A stretch of DNA of 64,000 bases from Pseudogulbenkiania ferrooxidans 2002 (GCF_000174355.1 NZ_ACIS01000011.1:32191-96190); one strand, 5' to 3'. Shown: positions 1 to 10,672, numbered from the stretch's first letter. Numbers and translations: made by a program. The notes: generated from the sequence alone by a model not told the origin.

Positions 1-531
1 GCCGAAGCCGGCCAGCCGCTCCACTGCCATGCGCATGCCGGCCTCGTTGTCATAGTCGAACCAGGGGTAAGGCTGCTTGAGGTTCGAGCGGCCGTGCGCG
101 ACGAAAGGAAAGTTCTTGTCCTGCAGATAACTGAGACGCGGGTCGTCCACCTGGGTACGCGCCACGATCAGGCCGTCCACCCTGCTGCCGGACACCACGC
201 GGTGGTAGGTTGCCAACTCGTTCGACTTGGCGGCCGAAACGATTACCAGGTCCATCTGCTCCTCGGCCAGCCGCTCGGTAATGCCGGCGATCACGTCCAG
301 GAATACCGGGTCGCCCAGGTCGCTCGGCTCGAATGGGTAGATCAGGCCGATGCTGTCGGTACGGCCGGTAGCCAGGCGCCGCGCCACCGTGTTTGGCCGG
401 TAGCCGTACTGGGCGGCGGCAGCCAGCACGCGCTCGCGCGTTTCCGCATTCACTTCGGGGAAACCATTCAGGGCGCGGCTGACTGTGGTGGGAGACAGAT
501 TCAACAGGGCGGCAAACTGGCGGAGATTCAT
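1..531 (-). CDS. LacI-family transcriptional regulator (C-terminus outside the window)
   Basis: A minus-strand reading frame runs open from the ATG at 531 to the window edge, about 177 residues. The N-terminus reads MNLRQFAALLNLSPTTVSRA, a classic LacI helix-turn-helix, followed by the hinge-helix region (RPNTVARRLATG) and the start of a periplasmic-binding-protein-like sensor domain (DSIGLIYPFEP, then VDGLIVAR and FPFVAHGR). LacI regulators bind short palindromes and are released by a sugar or sugar phosphate. A perfect palindrome of this type lies at 4138-4151 before the kinase-amylase gene pair, so this protein is its likely regulator; that link is inference. The ligand-binding C-terminus cannot be seen. 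Confidence 0.9.
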   Translation of the reverse strand, partial: MNLRQFAALLNLSPTTVSRALNGFPEVNAETRERVLAAAAQYGYRPNTVARRLATGRTDSIGLIYPFEPSDLGDPVFLDVIAGITERLAEEQMDLVIVSAAKSNELATYHRVVSGSRVDGLIVARTQVDDPRLSYLQDKNFPFVAHGRSNLKQPYPWFDYDNEAGMRMAVERLAGFG

Positions 532-594
532 CTTGTTATGGCTGAGCGTTATACAGAACTGGCGGCATGATGGCGGTATGGTAACGTGGAATCG

Positions 595-1168
595 CTACGC
601 CGGATACGCCGCCGCTATCGCGGCGATCGTGCCAGCCCCTTGGCACAATCGGCCATTGCGCCAAGCACCGGCCCGGGCGACTTCCCGCAGGAACACCGGC
701 AGGTCGGTGGAGGGGGCACCATCCCCAGATGGTAAAGAATGTCTGCCGCATGACCACGGTGATAGGTAGTGTGATTGACCACGTGCAGCAGAATATCGCT
801 ACGCGACATCGCGCCATGTCCGCCGCCGATGGATTCGAACTCGACCACTTGTTCCAGTTCCGCGGCGGACAAGGAATCCACATAGCCGATATACCACTGG
901 TCGATTTCCCTCTGCAGGAAGTCCAGCTCCGCCATCGGCGGCGGGTTGACGGATTACGCGTGGTCAAGCCATGCGGCTTGCCGAGCAGGTGGCACTGCCA
1001 GACGTGATCCATCGCGTAGGAATGGTTGAGCGGGCGCAGCAGAACGCCAAAGAGGATACGACGCGGCACGAGCAACACGCTTGCGGATTCCGGCAGTTCG
1101 CCGACCACCGCCAGGAAGGCCTGGTCCGCCCATGCCTTGTAACGGGTCAGGGTATGTGCGTAATTCAT
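595..1168 (-). pseudogene. DinB-family protein with two frameshifts
   Basis: The N-terminal frame (from the ATG at 1168) reads MNYAHTLTRYKAWADQAFLA and LNHSYAMDHVWQCHLLGKPH, typical of the DinB four-helix metal-binding fold. Around 945-955 homology moves to another frame (MAELDFLQREIDQWYIGYVD, then HVVNHTTYHRGHAADILYHL, with the HxxxH metal ligands). Around 715-722 it moves again, so that a C-terminus PTDLPVFLREVA can be read to a TAG at 595. Each shift is equivalent to one missing base in a C-rich run. The restored product is about 190 residues, close to normal for DinB. It is either a recent pseudogene or carries two sequencing errors. It starts 13 bases after the small membrane protein gene. 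Confidence 0.7.
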
Positions 1169-1181
1169 GCTTTCCCCCCTT

Positions 1182-1433
1182 TCAGCGAGCTAGCGCTCGT
1201 GCCGCACCAGCGGTGCTATAAAACACCCCGGCGCGGCGTGCCAGAACGGTGCGGACCACAGTATGCGCCGCGTAGCCGAAACAGCCGAACATGCCAATCA
1301 GCAGATACGGTCCGACGCTGAGCAGGTCTTTCAGGGGAACCTGGTAATAGCGGGCGAACAACGCCGCAATGCCCAGGATGGCGACGAACGCAAGAAACAT
1401 GCTGATGGCGTGGTGACGCGACTCGATGCTCAT
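1182..1433 (-). CDS. Small two-helix membrane protein, unknown function
   Basis: An 83-residue protein beginning MSIESRHHAISMF. Two hydrophobic segments are visible, about residues 10-28 (ISMFLAFVAILGIAALF) and 39-56 (VGPYLLIGMFGCFGYAAH), joined by a short loop with charged residues; the C-terminus is basic and Ala/Arg rich. I do not recognise a family. It lies immediately upstream of the broken DinB gene on the same strand and may share its transcript. The membrane pattern supports a real gene. Confidence 0.55.
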   Translation of the reverse strand: MSIESRHHAISMFLAFVAILGIAALFARYYQVPLKDLLSVGPYLLIGMFGCFGYAAHTVVRTVLARRAGVFYSTAGAARALAR

Positions 1434-1526
1434 GACTCATGCCCGGGAAGGTGCTGGGGATGAGAAAACCACAAGACATAAAATGCCGATGTCAAATTGA
1501 TAATTCCCCCAGCCCCATCCATGCCC

Positions 1527-3125
1527 TCACTCGGCCGACGACTTGAACACCGCCACCTGCTGCGGCGCCAAGCGTAGCGGGGCGGCAATGGCCAAACCTG
1601 CAGCCGGTGCAGGATGCACCGGCCGCCAGCGCCCCGCTGGCAATTTCAGCGGGACCTCGCCGGACGAATAATTGATCGCCACCAACAGCCGCTGTTTCTC
1701 CAGCGACCGCTCGAACACCAAGGCCGGGTCATCATCATTGCTCAGCAACTGCAGAGTTCCGATGCTCAGCGCCGGCTGCTCGCGGCGCAGTCGGATCAAA
1801 GCCCGGTAGCGGTTCAGCAACGAATCCGCCCGGCCGTCCTCGCTTGCCACATTGTGGCTTTGCGCATTGTCTGCCAGCGGGCGAAACGGCTTACCGGCGG
1901 AAAAGCCGGCGCCGCTGCCGTCCCAGCTCATCGGCCCGCGCAGGCGCTGATCCTCGTACTGCACCGCCTCCGACGGCCCTTGGCCGATTTCCTCGCCATA
2001 GTAAAGGAAAGGAATGCCCGGCAGGGTCAACAGCGTAGCGGCGGCCAGCTCGTTGGCCGCCTCGTCGCCATCGAACTGCTGCGCCAGCCGCGCGCCGGCG
2101 AAGCTGTCGTGGTTGGCCAGGAAAGTGCCCATGCGCTCCACCGGATTGTGCTTGAGATAATCGAGCAGGCCCGGCTGCACACGGCCGAGCTGGGCGCTCT
2201 TGACGATCTCGTGCTGCAGGCCGAAGGCGAAGGCGCTGCCGGCCGAATCGGCCGCGGCGAACTCGGCCGGCGCGCCCGGCACCTCCGCCACCATATAACG
2301 CTTGCCGTACTGCTCCACCAGAGCGCGGATGCTGGCCATGATCCGGAGGTTTTCCGGCTGGTTCTCCCAGGCGAGCGGGCCGTTTTCCACCAGCGCGCCG
2401 ACCGCGTCGAAACGGAAGCCGTCGATGCCGCGGTTGAGCCAGAACTTCAGATTGTTCAGATGAAACTCCAGCACCGCCGGGTTGTGGAAATTGAAGTCCG
2501 GCATCTGCGGCGAGAACGCAGCGTAATAGTAGCCACCGGCACCGGCGTGCCACGGGTCGCCGCCGTAAGTGGTCCAACCTTCCGGCTTGGCGGCCGACCA
2601 CACGTACCAGTCGCGCCACGGCGAGGCGGGATCGGCCTTGGCCGCCTCGAACAGCGGGAGGCTGTCGGCGCTATGGTTGATCACGTAGTCGAGGATCACT
2701 GCGATGCCGCGTCGGTGCGCCTCCTGCACCAGGCGGTCCAAGTCAGCCAGGCTGCCGAATTCCGGCGCCACGTCGCGGTAATTGGTGACGGCATAGCCGT
2801 GGTCACGATCGGCGCTCGGGTAGATCGGCAACAGCCAGAGTGCGCCGACGCCGAGCGACTTGAGATAGTCGAGGCGGCGGATCAGGCCGGGCAGATCGCC
2901 CACGCCATCGCCGTTGCTGTCCTGATAGGCGCGCACCAGGATTTCCATGAACACAGATTTGCGCATCCAGTCGGCCGGCAGGCCGCTATCGTGCCGCTCG
3001 ATGGCGACCGGCCCCAGATCCGGCATGCCCGGCATGGACGCGGCGGCGCCGGCCGGCGCCGCCATTTGCAAACCGGCCACGGCGGCCAGCACGCCGGCAG
3101 CTTTCTTGAGTGTGCTTGGTTTCAT
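1527..3125 (-). CDS. Secreted alpha-amylase-family glycoside hydrolase (GH13)
   Basis: A 532-residue protein with a Sec-type signal peptide (MKPSTLKKAAGVLAAVAG, then an Ala-rich stretch to about residue 29). The TIM-barrel motifs of GH13 are in order: DSNGDGVGD (69-77, calcium-site type), DYVINH (146-151, region I), GFRFD (236-240, nucleophile D240), AEV (acid/base E281) and NHD (D340, transition-state stabiliser), followed by a beta-sandwich domain. The catalytic triad is intact, so it should cleave or transfer alpha-glucosidic bonds in the periplasm or outside the cell. The NGDGVGDLPGLIRRLDYLK region resembles alpha-glucosidase/trehalose-synthase-type subfamilies, so the exact substrate is open. 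It follows the kinase gene by 30 bases and is probably co-transcribed under the operator at 4138. Confidence 0.9.
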   Translation of the reverse strand: MKPSTLKKAAGVLAAVAGLQMAAPAGAAASMPGMPDLGPVAIERHDSGLPADWMRKSVFMEILVRAYQDSNGDGVGDLPGLIRRLDYLKSLGVGALWLLPIYPSADRDHGYAVTNYRDVAPEFGSLADLDRLVQEAHRRGIAVILDYVINHSADSLPLFEAAKADPASPWRDWYVWSAAKPEGWTTYGGDPWHAGAGGYYYAAFSPQMPDFNFHNPAVLEFHLNNLKFWLNRGIDGFRFDAVGALVENGPLAWENQPENLRIMASIRALVEQYGKRYMVAEVPGAPAEFAAADSAGSAFAFGLQHEIVKSAQLGRVQPGLLDYLKHNPVERMGTFLANHDSFAGARLAQQFDGDEAANELAAATLLTLPGIPFLYYGEEIGQGPSEAVQYEDQRLRGPMSWDGSGAGFSAGKPFRPLADNAQSHNVASEDGRADSLLNRYRALIRLRREQPALSIGTLQLLSNDDDPALVFERSLEKQRLLVAINYSSGEVPLKLPAGRWRPVHPAPAAGLAIAAPLRLAPQQVAVFKSSAE

Positions 3126-3155
3126 TCTCCCCCCCTTTATCGAAAATGATGCGGT

Positions 3156-4091
3156 TTAGCCGAACAGCTGCTTGTAGTAGCGCTCGAAGCCGGCCCGCGT
3201 CAGGAACTCCTCATGCGTGCCATGGCAGCCGCAGGCATAGGCGCCACCGATCGAGCCATAACGCATGCACTCGGCCAATGGCTTGTCCTGGAACAGACCA
3301 TGGAGAAAGCCGCCGACGAAGGAATCGCCGGCGCCGTTGCTATCGACGATGGGGCGTTGCAGGTCCACCACCGGGAAATGACGCGGGACCTCGTGTTCAT
3401 GCGTCAGCAGATAGCTGCCCTCCCCGCCCGCCATCGCGATCACCACCCGAGCGCGGCCGTCCCGCAGAATGGCGCGCATGACCGCATCGCGCCGTGCGCC
3501 CAATGCGGCGGTGCTGACGAACACCAAGTCCGAGCGCAGGGCGAACTGGCGGTGATAATCATTCAGCCCATCCCAATCGTGCAGATCGGTCGACACTGTC
3601 ACCCCAGCCTCGCGCGCATCGTCGTAGAGTTCGCTCACCCAGTGCATGATCGAAAAATGCGCGTGGCGGGCATGGCGCAAAAAAGGCAGGTAGAACTCGC
3701 GCGGCATGCGCAGCTCGGCCGGATGGCGGCCGTCATAGCACGATTGCCGGCGCCCCTGCGCATCGACGAAGTTGACGCTGCGGCGGGTGCCGCTCTCATG
3801 TACGAGATGGCTGAAATCGAGTCCAATCGCCGCGTAACGCCGCAGGATCTGCTGCGCCTGCGGATCGGCGCCGATGTAGTCGATGAACTTGGTTTTCAGT
3901 CCCAGCATGTGGCAAGCCTGGGCTACGCCGTTGCCGGTATGCGCCACGTAGTCCCGCACCGGCGGCACGTGCACCGAATCGGCGAGCGGCAACGGCAGCT
4001 CCGGCACGCGTACGATGGTATCGATCCCCACTCCCCCCACCACCAGGACGTCATAGTCCCGCGGCTGTGGCGCGGCTGCTGCCTCCTGCAT
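3156..4091 (-). CDS. PfkB-family carbohydrate kinase
   Basis: A 311-residue ribokinase-like enzyme. The N-terminus holds the substrate-lid and binding motif VLVVGGVGIDTIVRVPELP with HTGNGVAQACHMLG; the C-terminus has the PfkB signature 2, DSNGAGDSFVGGF, with the catalytic Asp of GAGD. It should phosphorylate a sugar or nucleoside with ATP in the cytoplasm; the substrate is not evident. The start is set by a strong ribosome site (GGAGGAAG) seven bases or fewer before the ATG at 4091. It is the first gene after a LacI-type operator and precedes the amylase, which suggests one sugar-responsive operon. Confidence 0.85.
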   Translation of the reverse strand: MQEAAAAPQPRDYDVLVVGGVGIDTIVRVPELPLPLADSVHVPPVRDYVAHTGNGVAQACHMLGLKTKFIDYIGADPQAQQILRRYAAIGLDFSHLVHESGTRRSVNFVDAQGRRQSCYDGRHPAELRMPREFYLPFLRHARHAHFSIMHWVSELYDDAREAGVTVSTDLHDWDGLNDYHRQFALRSDLVFVSTAALGARRDAVMRAILRDGRARVVIAMAGGEGSYLLTHEHEVPRHFPVVDLQRPIVDSNGAGDSFVGGFLHGLFQDKPLAECMRYGSIGGAYACGCHGTHEEFLTRAGFERYYKQLFG

Positions 4092-4137
4092 GCTTCCTCC
4101 TGCCAGCTTCGGCTCATGATGAAGCTCTTTTATATTA

Positions 4138-4151
4138 TCAAACCGGTTTGA
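4138..4151. promoter_or_regulatory. LacI-family operator upstream of the kinase-amylase pair
   Basis: The 14-base perfect palindrome TCAAACCGGTTTGA has the central CG and half-sites typical of LacI/GalR operators. It lies 47 bases upstream of the kinase ATG in an AT-rich stretch (TATAATAT-like on the minus strand), where it would overlap or flank the promoter. The LacI-family gene at 1-531 is the nearest candidate to bind it. Confidence 0.75.
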
Positions 4152-4198
4152 ATTGCAATTAACCGAAGAACCAGCACAGAAAAAACGTCCGGATTAGA

Positions 4199-4456
4199 TT
4201 AGGAGACGGGGTTCTTCATGCCCCGCGTGAAGGGCCGCCGCCCGGAAGCCGGCAAACTCAAGCGACATCCGCGCGTTTCCACCCCGAGCCGATACACCAC
4301 GACCGCCGCCAGCGCAAAGCAGGTGGTGCCGAGCATGAACGCCCCGCCCAGCCCCCACAATGGCAGGATCAGCCCGGCCAAAGTCGGACCGCGCAGGGTG
4401 CCGATGCGGCCGAGACGATCAGCCAGCAGGCCAGTATCCGGTCGGGTCGATAACCG
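4199..4456 (-). pseudogene. Remnant of an MFS transporter C-terminus
   Basis: The minus strand reads LLADRLGRIGTLRGPTLAGL followed by ILPLWGLGGAFMLGTTCFAL and AAVVVYRLGVETRG to a stop at 4199. This is the 'GRIG..RGPTLAG' loop and last two transmembrane helices of a major-facilitator symporter. An in-frame TAG at 4457-4459 cuts it upstream, and no other part of the transporter lies nearby. It is a decayed fragment, not a functional gene. Confidence 0.6.
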
Positions 4457-4723
4457 CTAGACTCCGGCAACCTCGGGCGGCGCAACGGTATTATTGACTA
4501 TTGGCATATGAATATATTCTACCAGAGCTATCAGGCATAACCTCTTCGCCCTGCAGGCCCACCACCACGCCCGCACCTTGGCGAGTGTCGCCGCAGAAGG
4601 GGTTGACGTCGGAAACAGACAGGTGGCCGCAGGGGGTGACGTGGCTCAATCTAGGTCGTATAAAGGCGCGTTGCGGCATGAGCCAAAGACAGCCACGCAA
4701 GGGTCAACGACAAAGGAGCTACA

Positions 4724-6187
4724 GTGAGCGACAACATTCTGCGCAGCTATATCGGTGGACGATATATCGACAACCCTTCCCTGCCGCTGGTGGACAACAT
4801 CAACCCGGCCACCGGTGAGGTGATCTGCCGTGTGCAACAGGCCGGCGAGGCCGAGGTACAGCTGGCGATCGAGGCTGCGCGCCAAGGCTTCGAAGTGTGG
4901 TCGGCCATGACCGGTGCCGAGCGCGGCCGCATCCTCAACCGTGCGGTACAGATCCTGCGCGAACGCAACCGCGAACTGGCCGAACTGGAAGTGCGCGACA
5001 ACGGCAAACCGATCCAGGAAGCCGAGGTGGTGGACGTGTTGTCCGGTGCCGATTGCATCGAATACTTCGCTGGCCTCGCCGCCAGCATCCACGGCCAGCA
5101 GTTCCCGCTCAAGGGCGCCTTCGCCTACACCCGGCGCGAGCCGCTCGGCATCTGCTTCGGCATCGGCGCCTGGAACTACCCGCTGCAGATCGCCTGCTGG
5201 AAGTCCGGCCCGGCGCTGGCCTGCGGCAACGCGATGATCTACAAGCCGGCCTCGCTGACCCCGATGACGGCGGCCAAGTTGGCCGAAGTCTACACCGAGG
5301 CCGGCGTGCCGGACGGCGTGTTCAACGTGATCCAGGGCACCTCGGCGGCGGCGCGCCAGCTGATCGCCCACCCCGAGGTGGCCAAGGTGTCGATCACCGG
5401 CTCGGTGGACACCGGCAAGGCGATCATGGCCGACGCCGCCAAGACGCTGAAGCGCATCACCATGGAATTGGGCGGCAAGTCGCCGCTGGTGATCTTCGAC
5501 GACGCCGATCTCGACCAGGCGGTCTCGGCGGCGATGCTGGCCAACTTCTACACCCAGGGCGAAATCTGCACCAACGGTACGCGCGTGTTCGTGCACGACT
5601 CGATCTACGACGCCTTCCTCGAGAAGCTGGTGAGCCGCACGCGCAAGCTCAAGATCGGCGACCCGATGGACCCGGCAACCCAGGTAGGCGCGCAGGTGTC
5701 CAAGAGCCATGCGGACAGCGTGATGCAGTACGTCGAGCTGGGCAAGGCCGAAGGCGCCAGGCTGCTGGCCGGCGGCAACCGCGTGACGGTGCCCGGCTGC
5801 GAGGGCGGCAACTTCATCGCGCCGACCATCTTCGCCGACTGCACCGACGACATGAGCATCGTGCGCGAGGAGATTTTCGGGCCGGTGATGTCGGTGCTGC
5901 GCTTCAGCGATGAAGACGAGGTGATCCGCCGCGCCAACGACACCCGTCTGGGGCTCGCCGCCGGGGTGTTCACCAAGGACATCTCGCGCGCGCACCGCGT
6001 GGTCGGCAAACTGCAGGCCGGCGTGTGCTGGATCAACAACTACAACATCACCCCGATCGAGATGCCGTTCGGCGGCCTGAAGGAATCCGGCATCGGCAGC
6101 GAGAACAGCCTGGTGACGCTGGACCACTACACCCAACTCAAGAGCGTGTACGTGGAACTGTCCGGCGTGGCCTGCCCGTACGAATGA
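4724..6187 (+). CDS. betB: Betaine aldehyde dehydrogenase
   Basis: A 487-residue NAD(P)+-dependent aldehyde dehydrogenase that oxidises betaine aldehyde to glycine betaine. The catalytic Glu (E248 in ITMELGGKS) and Cys (C282 in [16 protein letters not shown]) are present, as is the NYP oxyanion motif near residue 151; the [10 protein letters not shown] context and C-terminal [14 protein letters not shown] are typical of BetB. Translation probably starts at GTG 4724 after the ribosome site AAAGGAG. It is followed by betA after 192 bases. The usual betI repressor is not next to it; the upstream 260 bases carry no gene I can support. Confidence 0.95.
   Translation: MSDNILRSYIGGRYIDNPSLPLVDNINPATGEVICRVQQAGEAEVQLAIEAARQGFEVWSAMTGAERGRILNRAVQILRERNRELAELEVRDNGKPIQEAEVVDVLSGADCIEYFAGLAASIHGQQFPLKGAFAYTRREPLGICFGIGAWNYPLQIACWKSGPALACGNAMIYKPASLTPMTAAKLAEVYTEAGVPDGVFNVIQGTSAAARQLIAHPEVAKVSITGSVDTGKAIMADAAKTLKRITMELGGKSPLVIFDDADLDQAVSAAMLANFYTQGEICTNGTRVFVHDSIYDAFLEKLVSRTRKLKIGDPMDPATQVGAQVSKSHADSVMQYVELGKAEGARLLAGGNRVTVPGCEGGNFIAPTIFADCTDDMSIVREEIFGPVMSVLRFSDEDEVIRRANDTRLGLAAGVFTKDISRAHRVVGKLQAGVCWINNYNITPIEMPFGGLKESGIGSENSLVTLDHYTQLKSVYVELSGVACPYE
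5278..5288 (+). repeat. GTTGGCCGAAG word, in betB
   Basis: Exact 11-mer inside betB, reading Lys-Leu-Ala-Glu-Val. Part of the 14-copy set. Confidence 0.8.
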
Positions 6188-6379
6188 GCCACTGACAACA
6201 ACCGTCCTGGCGTTGTGGCGCTGGCGAGCGAACCCCGCGCCGGGATTCGCCCCACGCCCGGGGCGGACGAGCGGCATGTCGCGGTACAGACACGTCGGCC
6301 ATGCCTCGTGTCGGCGGCGGCGCTTAGCCCGGTCCGCTACATCAGGTTGTGTTAGCGACTCGCTACGAAGAGAAGAGTG

Positions 6380-8122
6380 ATGAAAACGGAATTCGACTAC
6401 ATCATCGTCGGCGCCGGTTCGGCCGGCTGCGTGCTGGCCGCGCGCCTGACCGAGGACGCCGACGTCAGCGTGCTGCTGCTGGAAGCCGGCGGCCCGGACT
6501 GGCGGCTCGACTGGCGCACCCAGATGCCGGCCGCGCTGGCCTACCCGCTGCAGGGCACGACCTACAACTGGGCCTACACCACCGAGCCCGAGCCGTTCAT
6601 GAACAACCGTATCATGACCCAGGGCCGCGGCAAGGGCCTGGGCGGCTCATCGCTGATCAACGGCATGGTGTACATCCGCGGCAACGCGCTGGACTACGAC
6701 GGCTGGGCCGAGAACCAGGGGCTGGAAGACTGGAGCTATCTGGACTGCCTGCCCTACTTCCGCAAGGCCGAGACCTACGACAAGGGCGCCAACGACTACC
6801 ACGGCGGCAGCGGCCCGCTGCACGTCACCACGCCGAAGGCCGACGTCAGCCCGCTGTTCGAGGCCTTCGTCCAGGCCGGCGAGCAGGCCGGCTACCCGCG
6901 CACCGACGACCTGAACGGCTACCGCCAGGAAGGCTTCGGCCCGATGGACCGCACCACCACGGCGGACGGCAAGCGCTGCTCCACCTCGCGCGCCTACCTC
7001 GACGAGGCCAAGGAGCGCGCCAACCTGACGGTGCAGACCCGCGCCCTGGCCGACCGCATCCTGTTCGAGGGCTCGCGCGCCGTCGGCGTGCGCTACATCC
7101 AGGGCGACCAGCCCAGGGAAGCGCGCGCGCGGCGCGAGGTGATCGTCAGCAACGGCGCCATCGCCAGTCCACAGTTGCTGCTGCGCTCCGGCGTCGGCAA
7201 CGCCGACGAACTGAAGGCGACGGGCATCCAGGCGGTCGTCCACCTGCCCGGCGTCGGCGAGAACCTGCAGGACCACCTCGAGATGTACGTCCAGTTCGAG
7301 TGCAAGCAGCCGGTGTCGCTCTACCCGGCGCTGCAATGGTGGAACAAGCCCGGCATCGGCCTCGAGTGGTATCTGAAGGGCACCGGGCCGGGCGCCAGCA
7401 ACCACTTCGAGGCAGGCGGTTTCATCCGCAGCGACGCCTCGTTCGCCTGGCCCAACCTGCAGTACCACTTCCTGCCGCTGGCGGCCAACTACGACGGCAG
7501 CAATGCGGTGAAGGCGCACGGCTTCCAGTGCCACGTCGGCTCGATGCGCTCGACCAGCACCGGCTACGTCAAGCTCAAGAGCCGCGACCCGCGTGACAAG
7601 CCGCGCCTGCTGTTCAACTACATGGCCGACCCGGTGGACTGGAAGGAATTCCGCGCCGGGGTGCGCCTGACGCGCGAGATCATCAACCAGAAGGCGATGG
7701 ACCCGTTCCGGGGCAAGGAGATCCAGCCCGGCATCGGCGCCAAGAGCGACGCCGAGATCGACGCCTTCGTCAAGAGCCATGCCGAGACCGCGCTGCACCC
7801 GTCCTGCACCTGCAAGATGGGCGACGCCAGCGACCCGATGGCGGTGGTGAACAACGAGGGCCTGGTGCACGGCCTCTCGGGCCTGCGCGTGGTGGACGCC
7901 TCGATCATGCCGCGCGTGGTCACCGGCAACCTCAACGCGCCGACCATCATGATGGCCGAGAAGATCGCCGACAAGATTCGCGGCCGCACGCCACTGCCGC
8001 GCTCGCAGGCGCCCTACTTCGTCGCCGACGGCGCCCCGCCCAAGCTGGGCCAGGCGGGCGGCAAGAAGAAAGACGGCGGTGGGCTGCTGCTCTACCCGCC
8101 CAAGGTGGCGGCGCGGGGCTGA
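6380..8122 (+). CDS. betA: Choline dehydrogenase (GMC oxidoreductase)
   Basis: A 580-residue FAD enzyme that oxidises choline to betaine aldehyde. The N-terminus has the dinucleotide motif [17 protein letters not shown]. Further GMC markers are [15 protein letters not shown], the active-site region HPSCTCKMG and the C-terminal [24 protein letters not shown] three bases upstream is in frame, but the ATG at 6380 is better spaced from the GAAGAGAAG ribosome site. The last 40 residues form an unusual Gly/Lys/Pro-rich tail ([18 protein letters not shown]), longer than in E. coli BetA. It works with BetB to make the osmoprotectant betaine and feeds methyl-group catabolism. Confidence 0.95.
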   Translation: MKTEFDYIIVGAGSAGCVLAARLTEDADVSVLLLEAGGPDWRLDWRTQMPAALAYPLQGTTYNWAYTTEPEPFMNNRIMTQGRGKGLGGSSLINGMVYIRGNALDYDGWAENQGLEDWSYLDCLPYFRKAETYDKGANDYHGGSGPLHVTTPKADVSPLFEAFVQAGEQAGYPRTDDLNGYRQEGFGPMDRTTTADGKRCSTSRAYLDEAKERANLTVQTRALADRILFEGSRAVGVRYIQGDQPREARARREVIVSNGAIASPQLLLRSGVGNADELKATGIQAVVHLPGVGENLQDHLEMYVQFECKQPVSLYPALQWWNKPGIGLEWYLKGTGPGASNHFEAGGFIRSDASFAWPNLQYHFLPLAANYDGSNAVKAHGFQCHVGSMRSTSTGYVKLKSRDPRDKPRLLFNYMADPVDWKEFRAGVRLTREIINQKAMDPFRGKEIQPGIGAKSDAEIDAFVKSHAETALHPSCTCKMGDASDPMAVVNNEGLVHGLSGLRVVDASIMPRVVTGNLNAPTIMMAEKIADKIRGRTPLPRSQAPYFVADGAPPKLGQAGGKKKDGGGLLLYPPKVAARG

Positions 8123-8149
8123 GGCGCTTAGGCACGGCACACCGGACAC

Positions 8150-8186
8150 AACCGGCGCATCGCTGACACGATGCGCCGGTTTTTTT
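8150..8186 (+). terminator. Rho-independent terminator after betA
   Basis: A perfect 13-base stem (AACCGGCGCATCG with CGATGCGCCGGTT), a six-base loop (CTGACA) and seven T residues, 27 bases after the betA stop. A GTTGGCCGAAG-type word follows eight bases later. Confidence 0.92.
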
Positions 8187-8193
8187 GTGCGGG

Positions 8194-8204
8194 CTTCGGC
8201 CAAC
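8194..8204 (-). repeat. GTTGGCCGAAG word, after the betA terminator
   Basis: Exact 11-mer, eight bases past the terminator T run; 12-mer with a leading G. Confidence 0.85.
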
Positions 8205-8272
8205 CCTGGCTGCGGGGCGTCGACCTCGGCCTATGGGTCGCGCTGCACACCGCCGAGCCTATGTCCTGCGCC

Positions 8273-8313
8273 ACAAAAAAAGCCGACGCGCCGAGTGATC
8301 GGTGCGCCGGCTG
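8273..8313 (-). terminator. Rho-independent terminator after fghA
   Basis: On the minus strand, GCCGGCGCACCGATCACTCG is followed by GCGCGTCGGC and a T7 run (plus-strand A7 at 8275-8281). The imperfect stem pairs GCCGGCGC with GCGTCGGC. It sits about 45 bases past the fghA stop, with a repeat word (8326-8336) between them. Confidence 0.85.
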
Positions 8314-8325
8314 TGTCTTGCAAGG

Positions 8326-8336
8326 CTTCGGCCAAC
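8326..8336 (-). repeat. GTTGGCCGAAG word, between fghA stop and its terminator
   Basis: Exact 11-mer between the stop codon and the terminator stem. Confidence 0.85.
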
Positions 8337-8356
8337 GTTTGCCCTCTCCCGCGTTT

Positions 8357-9208
8357 TCAGTCCTGCAATGCCGTGGCGTGGAAGCGCAGGTGCTCTTCGA
8401 TGAAGCTGGCGATGAAGTAGTAGCTGTGATCGTAGCCCGGCTGCAGGCGCAGCGTCAGCGGATAGCCGGCCTTGTCGGCGGCCTGGCGCAGCGCCTCGGG
8501 GTGCAGCTGGGTGGCGAGGAAGTCGTCGGCGTCGCCCTGGTCGACCAGCAGCGGCAGGCGCTCCTCGGCACTCGCCAGCAGCAGCGAGGCGTCCCACTCG
8601 CGCCAGCGGCTGCGCTCGGGGCCGAGGTAGCCGCTGAACGCCTTTTCACCCCACGGGCAGTTGACCGGGTTGGCGATCGGCGCGAAGGCCGACACCGAAC
8701 GGTAGCGCCCCGGGTTGCGCAGCGCGCACACCAGCGCGCCGTGGCCGCCCATGGAGTGCCCGGAGACCGCGCGCCGGCCGTCCACCGGAAACACCGCCTC
8801 GATCAGCGCCGGCAGCTCGTGCACCACGTAGTCGTGCGTGCGGTAGTGGGCCGACCACGGCGCCTGGGTGGCGTTGAGGTAGAAGCCGGCGCCGAGGCCG
8901 AAGTCCCAGCCGCCGGCCGGGTCGCCCGGCACGCCCTCGCCGCGCGGGCTGGTATCGGGCGCCACCAGCGCGATGCCCAGCTCGGCCGCCACGCGCTGCG
9001 CGCCGGCCTTCTGCATGAAGTTCTCGTCGGTGCAGGTCAGGCCGGACAGCCAGTACAGCACCGGCACCCGCGCCTCGGGGTTGGCCGAAGGCGGCAGGTA
9101 GATGGAGAAGTGCATGGTGCAGTTGAGCGTGCTGGAGTGGTGCGCGTAGCGCTTGTGCCAGCCGCCGAAGCTCTTGTTGCACGACACCAGTTTCAGGGTA
9201 TCGGTCAT
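8357..9208 (-). CDS. fghA: S-formylglutathione hydrolase
   Basis: A 283-residue serine esterase that hydrolyses S-formylglutathione to formate and glutathione, the second step of glutathione-dependent formaldehyde detoxification. The alpha/beta-hydrolase nucleophile is in [10 protein letters not shown], the acid in [10 protein letters not shown] and the His in [29 protein letters not shown] is a family signature. The start [16 protein letters not shown] at 9208 matches family N-termini. It lies downstream of adhC on the same strand, but 324 bases holding a hairpin and a MITE separate them. Confidence 0.95.
   Translation of the reverse strand: MTDTLKLVSCNKSFGGWHKRYAHHSSTLNCTMHFSIYLPPSANPEARVPVLYWLSGLTCTDENFMQKAGAQRVAAELGIALVAPDTSPRGEGVPGDPAGGWDFGLGAGFYLNATQAPWSAHYRTHDYVVHELPALIEAVFPVDGRRAVSGHSMGGHGALVCALRNPGRYRSVSAFAPIANPVNCPWGEKAFSGYLGPERSRWREWDASLLLASAEERLPLLVDQGDADDFLATQLHPEALRQAADKAGYPLTLRLQPGYDHSYYFIASFIEEHLRFHATALQD
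9080..9090 (+). repeat. GTTGGCCGAAG word, in fghA
   Basis: Exact 11-mer, antisense to fghA (codes Ser-Ala-Asn-Pro there). Confidence 0.8.
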
Positions 9209-9268
9209 CGTCTTGGCCTTGTGTATCGGTGGGGATGGGGTGCCTGCTTCAGCAGGCCATCGAGTGCC

Positions 9269-9303
9269 GCAGGATGGGTGAAGCGCAGCGAAACCCATCC
9301 TGC
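9269..9303. repeat. REP-like hairpin
   Basis: The inverted repeat GCAGGATGGGT ... ACCCATCCTGC encloses GAAGCGCAGCGAA. Such GGATGGGT palindromes are widespread intergenic repeats in proteobacteria. It lies between adhC and fghA and could stabilise or stop the transcript. Confidence 0.6.
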
Positions 9304-9330
9304 GATGCCGCCTCAGATGAATTGGCAGGC

Positions 9331-9532
9331 AAAACCTGTTCACGATCTGTCGCGAGCGCCCCTCAGCGGAGTGAAGAGCAGCACAGGAACCGGAATGGAC
9401 ACGTAGTCCATGAGGATTCCGCATCGCTGGGCGAATCCCTGCGTGCCAATCTTCGATTGGCTCAGCGATAGATTCGCACGCAGAGCATATGAGCCCCGAT
9501 CAGGGGCGCGCAGCAGGATCGTGAGCTGGTTT
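9331..9532. repeat. MITE-like repeat, family 1, copy A
   Basis: About 200 bases with imperfect terminal inverted repeats (AAAACCTGTTCACGATCT at the left; AAAACCAGCTCACGATCC read in from the right). The inside contains CTCAGCGGAGTGAAGAGCAG, then the hairpin ATGGAC/GTCCAT and ATGAGGATTCCGCATCG, shared with copies at 15890 and 38580. The right end abuts the adhC stop codon. No open frame of its own. Confidence 0.75.

Positions 9533-10672
<1,140 letters not shown>

Noticed and set aside
4491..4720. Short frames in the betB upstream region
   Set aside because: No conserved motif on either strand; treated as promoter region.
4646..6277. A 543-codon minus-strand frame opposite betB
   Set aside because: Antisense shadow of betB; no recognisable domain.
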